This document shows positions 1-9,272 of a stretch of DNA of 64,000 nt, piece by piece. This stretch comes from Thiogranum sp. (GTDB lineage Bacteria; Pseudomonadota; Gammaproteobacteria; DSM-19610), in NCBI GenBank assembly GCA_024102665.1, contig JAGFJP010000092.1, positions 1 to 64,000 of the forward strand, in the 5' to 3' direction. The position numbers and the translations under genes are program-made. Every line of letters begins with the position of its first letter. Positions within the stretch are counted from its first letter, which is position 1. Under the pieces are notes generated by a model. That model ran no database searches and was not told the DNA's origin. It saw nothing but the letters and a program-made list of their open reading frames with translations.

Positions 1-46
1 ACTCATAATCCCTTGGTCCCAGGTTCGAGTCCTGGCGGGCCCACCA
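1..46 (+). tRNA. tRNA with CAU anticodon, probably tRNA-Ile2 (3' part only)
   Basis: Only the 3' half lies in the window. The seven-base anticodon loop is at 2-8 with anticodon CAT at 4-6. The T arm is at 19-35 (stem CCAGG/CCTGG, loop TTCGAGT), the 3' acceptor strand at 36-42, the discriminator A at 43 and an encoded CCA at 44-46. The stretch after the loop, including variable bases TGGTC, resembles the lysidine-modified isoleucine tRNA more than the elongator methionine tRNA. The CAT anticodon alone does not separate the two, and the missing 5' half would settle it. Confidence 0.85.
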
Positions 47-184
47 TTCAGATCGCCTGCATCGCTGCACGTGATGCGACGTAAGCCACGCTGCCATTCC
101 TGACTCACTGGCGATACCGGGTTTTCAATGCTTTAATAAGTGCGCCGATAACTCTGCAAATAAGCCAGACTTGAGGACACTCCC

Positions 185-535
185 ATGAGCCACCAGAACC
201 CGGAAATCAAAGACGATCCCATGTACCGGCTGTTGCGCGAAGGTGAAGTCGAGGAATTCAACGCGCGCCGCGCCAGCGGCGAGACCTGTGATCTGACCGG
301 TTGCGACTTCCGTACCCTGGACTTGCGTAAACTTCACGCCAGGGGGCTGGACCTGCGAGACTGCTATTTTCGTCAGTCCGATCTGCGCGGAGTCGATCTG
401 TCAGAGGCGAACCTGGAAGGTGCGAGCATCAATGCCGCGAAAATTTCCGGAGTGTATTTCCCGCGTGAACTCAGCGCCGACGAAATCATGCTGTCACTGA
501 CGCACGGCACACGCATGCGCTATCGCAAGGATTGA
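185..535 (+). CDS. small pentapeptide-repeat protein
   Basis: 116 residues. From about residue 35 to 90 the sequence follows the A(D/N)LXX pentapeptide pattern (CDLTG, CDFRT, LDLRK, LDLRD, SDLRG, VDLSE, ANLEG), which folds as a right-handed quadrilateral beta helix. The N-terminal 30 residues are charged, and the tail is a short non-repeat segment. A GAGGA Shine-Dalgarno lies about 7 bases before the ATG. The 3' end overlaps the convergent DUF255 gene by 16 bases. The family includes gyrase-protecting proteins, but this one is too short to infer that. The molecular role is unknown. Confidence 0.85.
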   Translation: MSHQNPEIKDDPMYRLLREGEVEEFNARRASGETCDLTGCDFRTLDLRKLHARGLDLRDCYFRQSDLRGVDLSEANLEGASINAAKISGVYFPRELSADEIMLSLTHGTRMRYRKD

Positions 536-2361
536 CTCTCGCCAAGCAGCGGCATGTAGCTCGCGTACCAGAACGCGGAACCCCCCAGGTGAGCGTTCAC
601 CTGCGCGAGATGGGCGCCGAGTTGATCCTGCAGTCCCTTGTCTTTTTTCAGACTCGCATGCCGGGAAGTCAGCTGCGCAATGACCGCACTGGCCGATGGC
701 AGCGGACCGTCTTCGAGCGCAATGCGACCTTCCAGCATCGGGATCAGCGGCGCGTCGCTCTGCAGCCAGCGCCCTTCAATGAAGAAGCGGTCCCATCCGG
801 TGCGCAGCATGGCTTCGACCACGGCAGCGCGTTCCGACTGCGCTTGCTGCTTTTCCCAGTCCCACAGGCCCTGCGCAACCAGCGCATAGTCTTCAAGCGA
901 ACCTTCCGCCAGCCGGGCATCACCGTCGAGCGCACGCGCCAGTCGCTTTCCGTCCCACAGGCGCTTCGTCAGCCAGGAGACGAGTTGCGCGGCCGGTCCG
1001 GCGTATCCGGATCCGGGTTTGACAGCATATCCTGCGGCGAGCGCGCTGAGCGCCAGGCCATTCCACGCCGCCAGTCCTTTGTTGTCCGCGGGCAGCGTGC
1101 GTTGGGCGCGGGCGGCCAGCAGTTTGCCGCGCGCCGACGACAACACGTTGTCCAGCCGTTCCGGTGTCCATTTCAGCTTCGCAGCGGCATCGACACGGGA
1201 CATCTGCACCCGGGGCAGCTTGCCGTATTCAGTCTCCGCCACACCGGCGTCGAACCAGACGAGGTTAACCGCCTGCAGCTCCGGGGCATCCAGCAACGCC
1301 TCGAGCGCTTCCTCATCCCACAGGTAATAGAAGCCCTCCCGTCCCTTGTCATCTACCGCGGAAAAACTGCTGATGAAGTAACCGTCCCCGGCGCGCATTT
1401 CGCGCACCATGAAATCAAGGGTGCTCAGCGCAATATCACGATACCGGGTTGAGCGGAATTGCTCCGCGGCCTCGAAGTACAGGAGTGCCAGCTGGGCGTT
1501 GTCGTAAAGCATCTTCTCATAGTGCGGAACCTGCCAGCCGGGATCGGTGACATAGCGGAAAAACCCGCCGCCCAGCAGGTCGTGCAGACCCTGGTCGGCC
1601 ATGCGATCCAGCGTCAGGCGGAGAAATTCGTCAAAATCTGTCTGCTCGCGGTGCGAGCGCAGCCAAAGCAGTGCGCGCAGCTGCGGGACCATGGGAAATT
1701 TGCTTTGCTGTCCGAACCCGCCTGCCAGCTCATCCTGCATGCGCTGTGCCTGCGCATTGAATTGTTGCGCAAAGGATAAGGCGGACGACGCCTGTCTGCT
1801 CTCGGCGCCGCGCACCTGGCGCCATTCCTGAATCGCTTGTTGCGCGAGCGTCTGCAGTTGCGCGGCATCGGTATCCCAGCGTTGCCGAAGCTCTGTCAGC
1901 AAGGCATGGAAACGATCTCTTGGCAGGTAGACGACCCCGAGGAACGGATAACCCTCGGGTGTCAGGAACACGTTCAGAGGCCAGCCCGCCTGTCCACGCG
2001 TGAGTTCGACGAACTCGATCAGGTGCGCATCCAGCGCCGGCTCCAGTTCGCGGTCGATCTTGACCGGAATAAAGGCTTCGTTGAGCAGTCGCGCCAGCTG
2101 TGGATCCTGATAACTTTCGCGTTGCATCACGTGGCACCAGTGACAGGAAAAGTACCCGATGGAGACCAGTATCGGGCGATTGAGTTCGCGGGCCTTGCGT
2201 AGCGTTTCCCGGTTCCATAGCTGCCAGTGGACGGCGTCCTGCTGGTGCATTGCCAGATAGGGCGAAGGATGTTCCGCGAGCTGATTGACAAGCGCAGACG
2301 GTGTCGCCGCCTCTACAGCGCATGACAACCAGCAGGCCAGCAGGATGCAGATCCGATTCAT
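520..2361 (-). CDS. DUF255 thioredoxin-like protein (YyaL/SSP411 type) with signal peptide
   Basis: 613 residues from the ATG at 2361, chosen because it begins a clear signal peptide (MNRICILLACWLSCAVEA); a start 13 codons upstream would spoil it. The N-terminal domain is a DUF255 thioredoxin-like fold with the signature S-I-G-Y-F-S-C-H-W-C-H and Cys at about 73 and 76. It is followed by a long alpha/alpha-toroid region resembling N-acylglucosamine 2-epimerase folds (GGGFFRY, HYEKMLYDNAQL), as in the eukaryotic SPATA20 family. The predicted signal peptide would place it outside the cytoplasm, where the CxxC could act in redox chemistry. The substrate is unknown. It lies downstream of tatC with an 89-base gap, so it may be last in that leftward transcript. 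Confidence 0.85.
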   Translation of the reverse strand: MNRICILLACWLSCAVEAATPSALVNQLAEHPSPYLAMHQQDAVHWQLWNRETLRKARELNRPILVSIGYFSCHWCHVMQRESYQDPQLARLLNEAFIPVKIDRELEPALDAHLIEFVELTRGQAGWPLNVFLTPEGYPFLGVVYLPRDRFHALLTELRQRWDTDAAQLQTLAQQAIQEWRQVRGAESRQASSALSFAQQFNAQAQRMQDELAGGFGQQSKFPMVPQLRALLWLRSHREQTDFDEFLRLTLDRMADQGLHDLLGGGFFRYVTDPGWQVPHYEKMLYDNAQLALLYFEAAEQFRSTRYRDIALSTLDFMVREMRAGDGYFISSFSAVDDKGREGFYYLWDEEALEALLDAPELQAVNLVWFDAGVAETEYGKLPRVQMSRVDAAAKLKWTPERLDNVLSSARGKLLAARAQRTLPADNKGLAAWNGLALSALAAGYAVKPGSGYAGPAAQLVSWLTKRLWDGKRLARALDGDARLAEGSLEDYALVAQGLWDWEKQQAQSERAAVVEAMLRTGWDRFFIEGRWLQSDAPLIPMLEGRIALEDGPLPSASAVIAQLTSRHASLKKDKGLQDQLGAHLAQVNAHLGGSAFWYASYMPLLGESQSLR

Positions 2362-2450
2362 GCCATTTCCGTGACTACACGAGGACGATACGGCGTCCAC
2401 GGATTGAAACCGGCCCGGCGGCGGAACATCTCTTGTCGCCGGACCCCCGC

Positions 2451-3299
2451 TCAGGAGTCGCGGGAGGTCTTTTCCTCGCGCTCGATATTATCGAGTTCGC
2501 TCTCCATTTCCCGGTCGGTCATGGGTTCGTATTCCTCATGCGGCGCTTCCGGCTCGGGCGCAAAGCGGTCCGCCATGAACACGCCCACCTCGAACAGCAA
2601 CCACATGGGAATCGCAAGCAGGGTCTGGGAAATGATGTCCGGGGGCGTTAGCAGCATTCCGATCACGAACGCGGCGACAATGATATAGGAGCGTTTGGCG
2701 CGCAATGCCTCGGGCGTGACTGCGCCCGACCAGACCAGCAACACAGTCGCCACAGGCACCTCGAAGGCAATGCCAAAGGCAAAAAACAGGGTCAGAACGA
2801 AATCCAGGTAACGGCTGATATCGGTCTGCACCTCGACACCCGCCGGCGCGGTATGGGTGAGAAAACCGAACACCAGCGGAAACACCACGAAATAGGCGAA
2901 CGCGGCACCCAGGTAGAACAGCAGCGTACTGGAGACCAGCAGGGGAAACGCCCGCTTCTTTTCGTGCCGGTACAGGCCGGGCGCGATGAAACCCCAGGCC
3001 TGGTAGAGAATGTACGGCATCGCCGCGAAGATCGCGGTCACCATCGCCAGCTTGAAGGGAGTAAAGAAGGGCGAGGCCACATCGATGGCGATCAGCTTGC
3101 CGCCTTCGGGCAGGTGTTTGATCAGCGGCCCCGCCAGCTCCGTGAACAACCAGTCAGCGAACGGCGCGAGGCCGAGAAAAATGACGACGACCACCAGCAC
3201 CACACGCAACAGTCGGTCGCGCAATTCGATCAGATGGGAGACAAAGGGCTGTTCGTCGCCGGGTTCTTCCGGCGGAAAATGATTATCCGTTCGGGTCAT
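2451..3299 (-). CDS. tatC: Sec-independent protein translocase TatC
   Basis: 282 residues with six predicted membrane helices. TatC is the twin-arginine signal-peptide receptor of the Tat translocon and exports folded proteins across the inner membrane. Family marks are visible: [10 protein letters not shown] near the N terminus before helix 1, the HEKKRAFP loop, and a Glu in the [10 protein letters not shown] helix. The C-terminal 40 residues are an acidic cytoplasmic tail, longer than in E. coli. The start overlaps the 3' end of tatB by 17 bases, indicating translational coupling. Confidence 0.97.
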   Translation of the reverse strand: MTRTDNHFPPEEPGDEQPFVSHLIELRDRLLRVVLVVVVIFLGLAPFADWLFTELAGPLIKHLPEGGKLIAIDVASPFFTPFKLAMVTAIFAAMPYILYQAWGFIAPGLYRHEKKRAFPLLVSSTLLFYLGAAFAYFVVFPLVFGFLTHTAPAGVEVQTDISRYLDFVLTLFFAFGIAFEVPVATVLLVWSGAVTPEALRAKRSYIIVAAFVIGMLLTPPDIISQTLLAIPMWLLFEVGVFMADRFAPEPEAPHEEYEPMTDREMESELDNIEREEKTSRDS

Positions 3300-3615
3300 T
3301 CGGTTTTTGCGTTACCGTACCGTCAGGCTTTTGCAACGGTTCGGCAGGCTTCCCCTGCGCGTCATGAATCGTCTGTCGCGTTTCTTCGATAATGTCGTGC
3401 AGCGGATTGCTCTCGGCCTGCTTGGCCAGAACTTTTCTCAGTTCGTCCGCGGCGATTTCGCGGTCAATGTCCTGCTTTACGGTGGCGACGAAACGGCGCG
3501 CCCGTCCGAGCCAGTGTCCGGCGGTGCGGGCCAGGCCCGGGAGTTTCTCCGGCCCGACCACCAGCAGCGCCACTACGGCGATAATCGCAAGCTCCCAGAA
3601 ACCGATATCGAACAT
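3283..3615 (-). CDS. tatB: Sec-independent protein translocase TatB
   Basis: 110 residues. One N-terminal membrane helix (about 4-20) is followed by the GPEKLP hinge that marks TatB, then an amphipathic helix and a charged, proline-rich tail. TatB sits with TatC in the receptor complex that binds RR signal peptides. It lies between tatA (19-base gap) and tatC (17-base overlap), which fixes its identity over TatA. Its length is a little short of the E. coli protein (171), as is common outside enterics. Confidence 0.96.
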   Translation of the reverse strand: MFDIGFWELAIIAVVALLVVGPEKLPGLARTAGHWLGRARRFVATVKQDIDREIAADELRKVLAKQAESNPLHDIIEETRQTIHDAQGKPAEPLQKPDGTVTQKPNDPNG

Positions 3616-3634
3616 GATCGTTCAACGATACGGA

Positions 3635-3865
3635 TCAGACTTTTTCGCGGTCCTTGGAACTGACTTCACCCTCGATCGTGTTACCGCGTCCCTGGTCTTC
3701 GAGTTTGCCCTCGCCCGTGCCCGGTTGATCTTCCTCTTTCATCGACTGGCGGAAACCCTTGATGGCGCCGCCGAGGTCACTGCCGATGTTGCGCAGGCGC
3801 TTGGCGCCGAACAGCACCAGCACGATCGCGAGAATAATTAGCAGTTGCCAAACACTGATACCCAT
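3635..3865 (-). CDS. tatA: Sec-independent protein translocase TatA
   Basis: 76 residues from the ATG at 3865. This start was picked because [20 protein letters not shown] is the typical TatA N terminus and is preceded by a GGGAGAGG Shine-Dalgarno; a longer reading frame upstream is not needed. The single membrane helix is followed by the FG-x-K-x-L hinge ([10 protein letters not shown]) and an amphipathic helix ([11 protein letters not shown]), then a polar tail. TatA oligomerises to form the transport path of the Tat system. It starts the tatABC set directly downstream of hisE (22-base gap). Confidence 0.96.
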   Translation of the reverse strand: MGISVWQLLIILAIVLVLFGAKRLRNIGSDLGGAIKGFRQSMKEEDQPGTGEGKLEDQGRGNTIEGEVSSKDREKV

Positions 3866-3887
3866 AAACCTCTCCCGGAAAATTCTG

Positions 3888-4226
3888 TCAGGCTGGATCC
3901 GCCTGGGATGTGTCGCGCGCTGCTTTCTCGTCAAGCCCGGACAGTCCGAAACGGCGTTCAAGCTCGCTCAGCACCTGTTCAGGACCCAGGCCCTGATGCG
4001 CCAGCAACACCAGTGTATGAAACCATAAATCCGCTGTCTCATAAACCAGTTGCTCGGTATCCCCGCTCTTCGCGGCGATGACGGTCTCGGTGGCCTCTTC
4101 GCCGACCTTTTTCAGGATGGCGTCCAGCCCCTTGTGGTAAAGCGTTGCCACGTAGGAAGAATCCGGCTGCGCCTGTTTGCGCTGCTCGAGCACTCCGGCA
4201 AGCCGGTGCAGGATTTCATCACTCAT
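3888..4226 (-). CDS. hisE: phosphoribosyl-ATP diphosphatase
   Basis: 112 residues from the ATG at 4226. An ATG five codons upstream (4241) is also possible, but the family usually begins MSDxxL. The all-alpha MazG-like fold shows the metal-binding set [14 protein letters not shown] followed by YETADLWFH. HisE hydrolyses phosphoribosyl-ATP to phosphoribosyl-AMP, the second step of histidine synthesis. It is separate from HisI here rather than fused as in enterics. The start overlaps the hisI stop by 8 bases. Confidence 0.96.
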   Translation of the reverse strand: MSDEILHRLAGVLEQRKQAQPDSSYVATLYHKGLDAILKKVGEEATETVIAAKSGDTEQLVYETADLWFHTLVLLAHQGLGPEQVLSELERRFGLSGLDEKAARDTSQADPA

Positions 4227-4620
4227 GTCCGTCTTTCCCATAGATATCAGATGGATCTTTGAGTACCGGATCGACCGGTTTCCATTGACCCGCTTCGAGA
4301 CGCCGGAAAAAGCAGCTGCGACGACCGGTATGACAGGCGATGCCGCCCTTTTGTTCGACCTGAAGGATCACAACGTCGTTATCGCAGTCCAGGCGTATTT
4401 CCCTGACGATCTGCCGGTGTCCCGATTCCTCGCCCTTGTGCCACAGCCTGGCGCGCGAACGCGACCAGTATACGGCGTGGCCTTGCTCGGCGGTCAGACG
4501 CAAGGCCTCGCGGTTCATCCAGGCCAGCATAAGCACGCGGCCGTCAACCGCATCCTGGGCAATGACGGGAACCAGTCCGTCGTCATTCCATTTGATGTCA
4601 TTCAACCAGTCTGGGTCCAT
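4219..4620 (-). CDS. hisI: phosphoribosyl-AMP cyclohydrolase
   Basis: 133 residues from the ATG at 4620; a GTG five codons further upstream is an alternative. The sequence [19 protein letters not shown] is the usual N terminus. The zinc and active-site region is present: [16 protein letters not shown], then DCDNDVV and [13 protein letters not shown] with the conserved cysteines. HisI opens the adenine ring of phosphoribosyl-AMP, the third step of the histidine pathway. Monofunctional HisI followed by a separate HisE is the usual form in beta- and many gammaproteobacteria. A 78-base gap separates it from hisF upstream. Confidence 0.96.
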   Translation of the reverse strand: MDPDWLNDIKWNDDGLVPVIAQDAVDGRVLMLAWMNREALRLTAEQGHAVYWSRSRARLWHKGEESGHRQIVREIRLDCDNDVVILQVEQKGGIACHTGRRSCFFRRLEAGQWKPVDPVLKDPSDIYGKDGHE

Positions 4621-4698
4621 GAGTCTGTCCACCACCGTCCGGTACGCATGTGTGCGACACCCGGATCATTGACGCCCCGGCGCGCATCGGCGAATCAG

Positions 4699-5478
4699 CT
4701 ACAGCCTGACCTCGATGCCGCACCCGGCCATGTGACGCTTGGCTTCGGCGATCGTGTACTCGCCGAAGTGGAAGATGCTGGCCGCCAGCACGGCGTCGGC
4801 GCCGCCCTGGGCGATGCCCGCGGCCAGGTGATCCAGGTTGCCTACGCCCCCCGACGCGATCACCGGCACATCCACCGCTTCGCTCACCGCGCGCGTCAGC
4901 TCCAGGTCGAAGCCGTTGCGTGTGCCATCGCGGTCCATGCTGGTCAGGAGGATTTCACCGGCCCCGTACTCGACCATGCGCCGGGCCCATTCGACGGCAT
5001 CGATGCCGGTCGGCTTGCGCCCGCCGTGGGTGAAGATTTCCCAGCGCCGCTGCCCGCTTTGCGAACCGTCGTCGACCTGCTTGGCATCGATCGCGACCAC
5101 GATGCACTGCGAACCGAACCTGTCGGCGGCCTGCCTGACAAACTCGGGATTGAATACCGCCGCGGTATTGATCGCCACCTTGTCGGCGCCGGCATTGAGC
5201 ATGCGGCGGATATCCGCGAGCTCGCGAATGCCGCCGCCAACGGTGAGCGGGATGAACACTTCACCGGCAACCTGCTCGACCACGTGCACCATGGTTTCGC
5301 GCTGCTCGTGGCTGGCTGTGATATCGAGGAAGGTCAGCTCGTCGGCGCCCTCCTGATCGTAGCGGCGGGCAATTTCAACGGGATCGCCGGCGTCGCGAAT
5401 ATCGACGAAACGCACACCCTTGACAACGCGCCCGGCGTCGACGTCCAGACACGGAATGATGCGCTTTGCCAGGGCCAC
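4699..5478 (-). CDS. hisF: imidazole glycerol phosphate synthase subunit HisF
   Basis: 259 residues, a full (beta/alpha)8 barrel. The two catalytic aspartates are recognisable in [14 protein letters not shown] (about 12) and VVAIDAK (about 130). HisF is the cyclase subunit that uses ammonia from HisH to form imidazole glycerol phosphate and AICAR. A second phosphate site, VIASGGVGN, is visible. The start at 5478 is two bases after the hisA stop, so the two are tightly coupled. Confidence 0.98.
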   Translation of the reverse strand: MALAKRIIPCLDVDAGRVVKGVRFVDIRDAGDPVEIARRYDQEGADELTFLDITASHEQRETMVHVVEQVAGEVFIPLTVGGGIRELADIRRMLNAGADKVAINTAAVFNPEFVRQAADRFGSQCIVVAIDAKQVDDGSQSGQRRWEIFTHGGRKPTGIDAVEWARRMVEYGAGEILLTSMDRDGTRNGFDLELTRAVSEAVDVPVIASGGVGNLDHLAAGIAQGGADAVLAASIFHFGEYTIAEAKRHMAGCGIEVRL

Positions 5479-5480
5479 GT

Positions 5481-6212
5481 TCAGCTGCCGTCGACCAGTT
5501 TCTGCGCTTCGCCGAGATCGATAGTGCCCTCGTACAAGGCGCGGCCGATAATAGTGCCCATAATGCCTTCGTCCTCCGCCGCCAGAAGCGACCTGATATC
5601 GTCGAGACTGGTGATACCTCCCGATGCAATAACGGGGATGCTGATTGCGCTGGCCAGTTTCACGGTAGCGTCGACGTTGACGCCCTTCATCATGCCATCG
5701 CGGCTGATATCGGTATAGACGATGGCCTCCACGCCGTCGCGTTCGAAGCGCCTGGCCAGGTCCACCACATCATGGTTGGATAACTTCGACCAGCCATCGA
5801 TCGCCACCTTGCCGTCTCTGGCGTCCAGGCCGACGATGATATGCCCGGGGAACTCCAGGCACAGATCGTTCACGAAGTGCGGCGCGCTGACGGCCTTGGT
5901 GCCGATGATCGCATACTGCACGCCCGCATCCAGATAGGACTGTACGGTGTCCTCGTCCCGAATGCCGCCACCGACCTGTATCGGCACGTCCGGGAAGCTC
6001 TCCGCGATACGTCGAATGACTTCGGCATTGACCGGCTTGCCTGCGAACGCGCCGTTGAGATCAACCAGATGCAGGCGGCGGGCGCCGGCATCCACCCATC
6101 GCTGCGCGACTTCGAGCGGATCGTCGGAAAAAACGGTTTCCTCGTCCATCCGACCCTGCCGCAGCCGAACGCACTTGCCGTCTTTGAGATCAATGGCAGG
6201 AATCAGCAGCAT
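5481..6212 (-). CDS. hisA: ProFAR isomerase HisA
   Basis: 243 residues from the ATG at 6212, preceded by an AGGA Shine-Dalgarno; nine more upstream codons are open but not family-like. The protein is a half-barrel duplicate of HisF with catalytic Asp residues in [13 protein letters not shown] (about 8) and [16 protein letters not shown] (about 129), and phosphate loops VGGGIR and ASGGI. It isomerises the aminoaldose ProFAR to the ketose PRFAR, the fourth enzyme of the pathway. Confidence 0.97.
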   Translation of the reverse strand: MLLIPAIDLKDGKCVRLRQGRMDEETVFSDDPLEVAQRWVDAGARRLHLVDLNGAFAGKPVNAEVIRRIAESFPDVPIQVGGGIRDEDTVQSYLDAGVQYAIIGTKAVSAPHFVNDLCLEFPGHIIVGLDARDGKVAIDGWSKLSNHDVVDLARRFERDGVEAIVYTDISRDGMMKGVNVDATVKLASAISIPVIASGGITSLDDIRSLLAAEDEGIMGTIIGRALYEGTIDLGEAQKLVDGS

Positions 6213-6274
6213 GCTTCGGTCCTCATTTCTTCTGTCCATTTTGTCATATCGGGTGTGGTGAAATGTGGTCGCGC

Positions 6275-6919
6275 TCAGCCACCGCCGTCCCAGCGGCTGA
6301 AATTGCGCAGCAACGTCAATCCGGCGCGCTGGCTTTTTTCCGGGTGAAACTGTACCGCAAACAGGTTTCCCCGGGCCAGCGCACAGCAGAATTCCCCGCC
6401 GTAGTCACTGGTGCCCGCCTGATCGACCGGATCGGCCGGCACTGCGTAATAGCTGTGCACAAAGTAGAAGCGGCTGTCCTGATCGATGCCGTCCCACATC
6501 GGGTGATCATTCTGGCGCACCTGGTTCCAGCCCATGTGCGGCACCTTGAGCCTGGCGCCACTGCAAGGGTCCACGAGGTTTTCCGCAAAACGCCGCACCT
6601 CGCCCGGGATGATGCCAAGGCAACCTGTACCGCCATTTTCCTCGCTGCGATCGAGCAGCGCCTGCATGCCGAGGCAGATTCCGAGCACCGGTCGGGTCGT
6701 TACCGCTTCACGAATCACCCCATCGAGGCCGCGGCGCCGCAACGCGTCCATGCAGTGCGCGATGCCGCCCACCCCGGGGAAGATCACGCGCTCGGCGGCG
6801 AGAATCTCCTGCGCCTCCGAACTCACCAGCACGCGCGTGTTGCCGGCGACATGCTCCACGGCCTTGGCAATGGAATGCAGGTTGCCCATTTCATAATCGA
6901 TTATGGCGATGGCTGACAT
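6275..6919 (-). CDS. hisH: imidazole glycerol phosphate synthase subunit HisH
   Basis: 214 residues, a class I glutamine amidotransferase. The nucleophile is Cys82 in LGICLGMQ; His192 and Glu194 in FHPEKS complete the triad. The oxyanion strand PGVGG is at about 48-52. HisH releases ammonia from glutamine and channels it to HisF. It lies between hisB (46-base gap) and hisA (62-base gap) in the leftward histidine operon. Confidence 0.97.
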   Translation of the reverse strand: MSAIAIIDYEMGNLHSIAKAVEHVAGNTRVLVSSEAQEILAAERVIFPGVGGIAHCMDALRRRGLDGVIREAVTTRPVLGICLGMQALLDRSEENGGTGCLGIIPGEVRRFAENLVDPCSGARLKVPHMGWNQVRQNDHPMWDGIDQDSRFYFVHSYYAVPADPVDQAGTSDYGGEFCCALARGNLFAVQFHPEKSQRAGLTLLRNFSRWDGGG

Positions 6920-6965
6920 GAATTGCTGAAGATAACGGGGTCAATCCGAAGCAGAACGTCCTGGG

Positions 6966-7559
6966 TTACAGGCTCCCCTTGGTGGATGGCATTATGCCGG
7001 CCATGCGCGGATCAGGTTCGGCAGCCATGCGCACCGCTCGGCCAAAAGCCTTGAACACTGTCTCGGCGATGTGGTGCGCATTCATGCCCTGCAGACAATC
7101 AATGTGCAGCGTGGCCTTGGCGTGATTGACAAATCCCTGAAAAAACTCGTGGAAAAGGTCGACATCAAAGTCGCCAATGCGGGCGCGCGGAAAGCTGACG
7201 CGGTATTCCAGTCCGGGGCGTCCGGAAAAATCTATCACCACCCGCGACAGCGCTTCATCCAGCGGCACATAGGCGTGGCCGTAACGGCGGATCCCTTTCT
7301 TGTCGCCCAGCGCGCGATCAAACGCCTGTCCAAGCGTAATACCGATGTCTTCTACCGTGTGGTGGGCATCGATATGCAGATCACCTTCGGCTTTAATGGA
7401 AATGTCCAGCAAGCCATGACGCGCAACCTGGTCGAGCATGTGATCCAGAAAGGGCAGCCCGGTTTGCAGTTCGGCGCGGCCGCTGCCGTCCAGATCCAGG
7501 TTTACGGCTATCCGCGTCTCCAGGGTATCGCGCTCTACCTGCGCTGCTCGAGAAGTCAT
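6966..7559 (-). CDS. hisB: imidazoleglycerol-phosphate dehydratase (monofunctional HisB)
   Basis: 197 residues, the length of monofunctional IGPD, without the N-terminal histidinol-phosphatase domain found in E. coli HisB. The two metal-binding motifs HHTVEDIGI and [14 protein letters not shown] hold the manganese site. The enzyme dehydrates imidazole glycerol phosphate. It is the first gene of the leftward run hisBHAFIE-tatABC. The 142 bases upstream are shared with the divergent fnr gene and contain an FNR box. Confidence 0.97.
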   Translation of the reverse strand: MTSRAAQVERDTLETRIAVNLDLDGSGRAELQTGLPFLDHMLDQVARHGLLDISIKAEGDLHIDAHHTVEDIGITLGQAFDRALGDKKGIRRYGHAYVPLDEALSRVVIDFSGRPGLEYRVSFPRARIGDFDVDLFHEFFQGFVNHAKATLHIDCLQGMNAHHIAETVFKAFGRAVRMAAEPDPRMAGIMPSTKGSL

Positions 7560-7652
7560 TTTTGTTCAATCAAATCAGATAATCAGCCATGGCAAGCATC
7601 GTAGCGGAAAACCGGCACCGAGAGAACCACTGCCGACCAACTTATTTATATG

Positions 7653-7666
7653 TTGATCCAGGTCAA
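7653..7666. promoter_or_regulatory. FNR box upstream of fnr (TTGATccagGTCAA)
   Basis: The 14-base palindrome matches the FNR/Anr consensus TTGAT-N4-ATCAA at nine of ten half-site positions. Its centre is about 43 bases before the GTG at 7702. A class II activating position would place the transcript start at or after that start codon, so repression (autoregulation of fnr) fits better. It is also about 94 bases from the hisB start on the other strand. Confidence 0.75.
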
Positions 7667-7701
7667 TGAATTTGCTCAAATTGGCCTCCTGGTAGTTTCA
7701 C

Positions 7702-8499
7702 GTGCAGCGCGCCATGCCCACCCGCAAGCTCGAAAAAGTCGTCTCGCTCAAGGAAATCAAGGTTGCCTGCCAGGCGTGCAGCCTGAACGAGATCTGTCTT
7801 CCGGTCGGCATGGGTGAGACCGACCTCGACCGGCTCGATTCCATCATTGACCGCAAGCGCCCGCTGGCACGCAATGATCATCTGTTCCGCATTGGCGACC
7901 CTTTCCAATGCCTGTATGCGGTACGCTCCGGCTCGCTGAAAACCTATGCCACTTCCGAGGACGGTCAGGAGCAGGTGATGGGCTTCCACTTGCCGGGTGA
8001 ACTGGTCGGCCTGGATGCGATCGCCGATGGCCGCCATCCACTGGCCGCCAAGGCACTGGAAACCACCAGCCTCTGCGAAATACCGTTTGCAGATCTCGAG
8101 GCACTCAGCCGCCAGCTGCCTTCCCTGCAACATCAGTTGCTGCGCGTGATGAGCCAGGAGATCCGTGCGGATGAACAGAACATGGTGACGCTGGGCCAGA
8201 AGTCCGCGGAAGAACGGCTGGCCTCGTTCCTGATCAGCCTGTCGAGCCGGTTCAGACGCCGCGGCTTCTCCGAAAACCAGTTCAATCTGAGCATGTCACG
8301 CAGCGATATCGGCAATTATCTCGGGCTTGCGCTGGAAACCGTAAGCCGTTTGTTCACCCGTTTCCAGAATGAAGGCCTGCTGCGCGTCGACCGCAAGCAC
8401 ATCGAATTGCTCGACCGCGCACGCCTGTGCATGTTTTCCAGCGCGAAATGCAGCAGTTCCGAGGAACCCCGCATACTGCGCCCGAACGCTTCCAGCTAG
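7702..8499 (+). CDS. fnr: FNR/Anr-type oxygen-sensing transcription regulator
   Basis: 265 residues; the start is a GTG at 7702, with an ATG at 7714 as alternative. The N-terminal cluster CQACSLNEIC gives Cys23, Cys26 and Cys32, and Cys125 (SLCEIP) is the fourth expected ligand of the [4Fe-4S] oxygen sensor. A cyclic-nucleotide-binding-like beta domain (about 45-140), a dimer helix and a C-terminal HTH follow. The recognition helix reads ETVSRLFTRF, with the E, S and R that read TTGAT in E. coli FNR. The protein dimerises and binds DNA only without oxygen. It sits beside ompW and the cbb3 oxidase genes, likely targets. Confidence 0.95.
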   Translation: MQRAMPTRKLEKVVSLKEIKVACQACSLNEICLPVGMGETDLDRLDSIIDRKRPLARNDHLFRIGDPFQCLYAVRSGSLKTYATSEDGQEQVMGFHLPGELVGLDAIADGRHPLAAKALETTSLCEIPFADLEALSRQLPSLQHQLLRVMSQEIRADEQNMVTLGQKSAEERLASFLISLSSRFRRRGFSENQFNLSMSRSDIGNYLGLALETVSRLFTRFQNEGLLRVDRKHIELLDRARLCMFSSAKCSSSEEPRILRPNASS

Positions 8500-8532
8500 C
8501 GCTTCCCGCACCCGGGGGAAATCGAAATCTTT

Positions 8533-8546
8533 TTGACCTGCGTCAA
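8533..8546. promoter_or_regulatory. FNR box upstream of ompW (TTGACctgcGTCAA)
   Basis: A perfect inverted repeat TTGAC-N4-GTCAA, the variant FNR/Anr site. Its centre (8539.5) would put a class II (-41.5) start near 8581, leaving a 5' leader of about 30 bases with an AGGGAGA Shine-Dalgarno before the ompW ATG. This spacing fits direct FNR activation of ompW. Confidence 0.8.
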
Positions 8547-8610
8547 GGCAGGCAGTGCCCTCAACCCCCAGAGTTTAACTCCCGAATTCAACCCCCCAGG
8601 GAGAAATGAA

Positions 8611-9258
8611 ATGAGTGGTACATTCAAGGCAGCCGCACTGGGTGCTGCTATTGCGGCATCGTTCACCTGCGCACCCGTCATGGCCTACGAAACCGGCGAT
8701 ATCCTGTTGCGCGTCGGCGCAGCGGGTGTTTACCCCAGCGGCGAATCCGAGGAAATCACCGCCATCGCTGCGGGCGCCGAGGTCGAAGTCGATTCCGCCT
8801 GGAGCCTGGGTCTCAGCCTGGCGTATATGTTGACCGATGACATCGGCGTAGGCCTTCTCGCCGCCTACCCCTTCACGCACGACGTTGATGCCAAGGGCAG
8901 CATTTCCGGCCTGGGCAAGGTCGGCGAGATCACTCACCTGCCGCCCACGCTCACCCTGCAGTATTATTTCAACAACAGCAGCGCTTTCACGCCTTTCGTT
9001 GGCGCCGGCTTGAACTACACCTTTATTTATGATGAGGACACCGACGGCGCTCTTGCCGCCGCAGACCTGGATGTCGATGACTCGTGGGGCTACGCACTTG
9101 AAGCCGGTGTCGATTACGCTATAAATGACAAGTGGATGGTCAGTGGCCAGGTGTATTACATCAACATCGAAACGGAGGCCGAGGTCAGTGGTGTCGGGAA
9201 ATTCGATATCGACGTCAATCCCTGGGTCTACCTTATCACCGCCGGTTACAAGTTCTGA
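8611..9258 (+). CDS. ompW: OmpW-family outer membrane protein
   Basis: 215 residues from the ATG at 8611, with AGGGAGA upstream. A signal peptide of about 25 residues (MSGTFKAAALGAAIAASFTC...VMA) leads into YETGDILLRVGAAGVYP, the typical first strand of OmpW. The rest alternates as an eight-stranded beta barrel (LGLSLAYML, PPTLTLQYYF, FVGAGLNYT) and ends with a C-terminal aromatic residue, ITAGYKF. OmpW forms a small hydrophobic-channel barrel. An FNR box lies upstream; anaerobic control of ompW is known in E. coli. Confidence 0.93.
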   Translation: MSGTFKAAALGAAIAASFTCAPVMAYETGDILLRVGAAGVYPSGESEEITAIAAGAEVEVDSAWSLGLSLAYMLTDDIGVGLLAAYPFTHDVDAKGSISGLGKVGEITHLPPTLTLQYYFNNSSAFTPFVGAGLNYTFIYDEDTDGALAAADLDVDDSWGYALEAGVDYAINDKWMVSGQVYYINIETEAEVSGVGKFDIDVNPWVYLITAGYKF

Positions 9259-9272
9259 TCCGCAGCAACACG

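Noticed and set aside
532-1452. Plus-strand open frame of 306 codons opposite the DUF255 gene
   Set aside because: GC-rich shadow of the DUF255 gene; the translation is Arg/Gln-rich without domain character.
2415-2442. Inverted repeat CCGGCG/CGCCGG between tatC and the DUF255 gene
   Set aside because: Six-base GC-only arms with a 16-base loop and no U tract are expected by chance in this composition.
4177-5718. Plus-strand open frame of 513 codons opposite hisI, hisF and hisA
   Set aside because: It is a long antisense frame over three certain histidine genes and has no domain.
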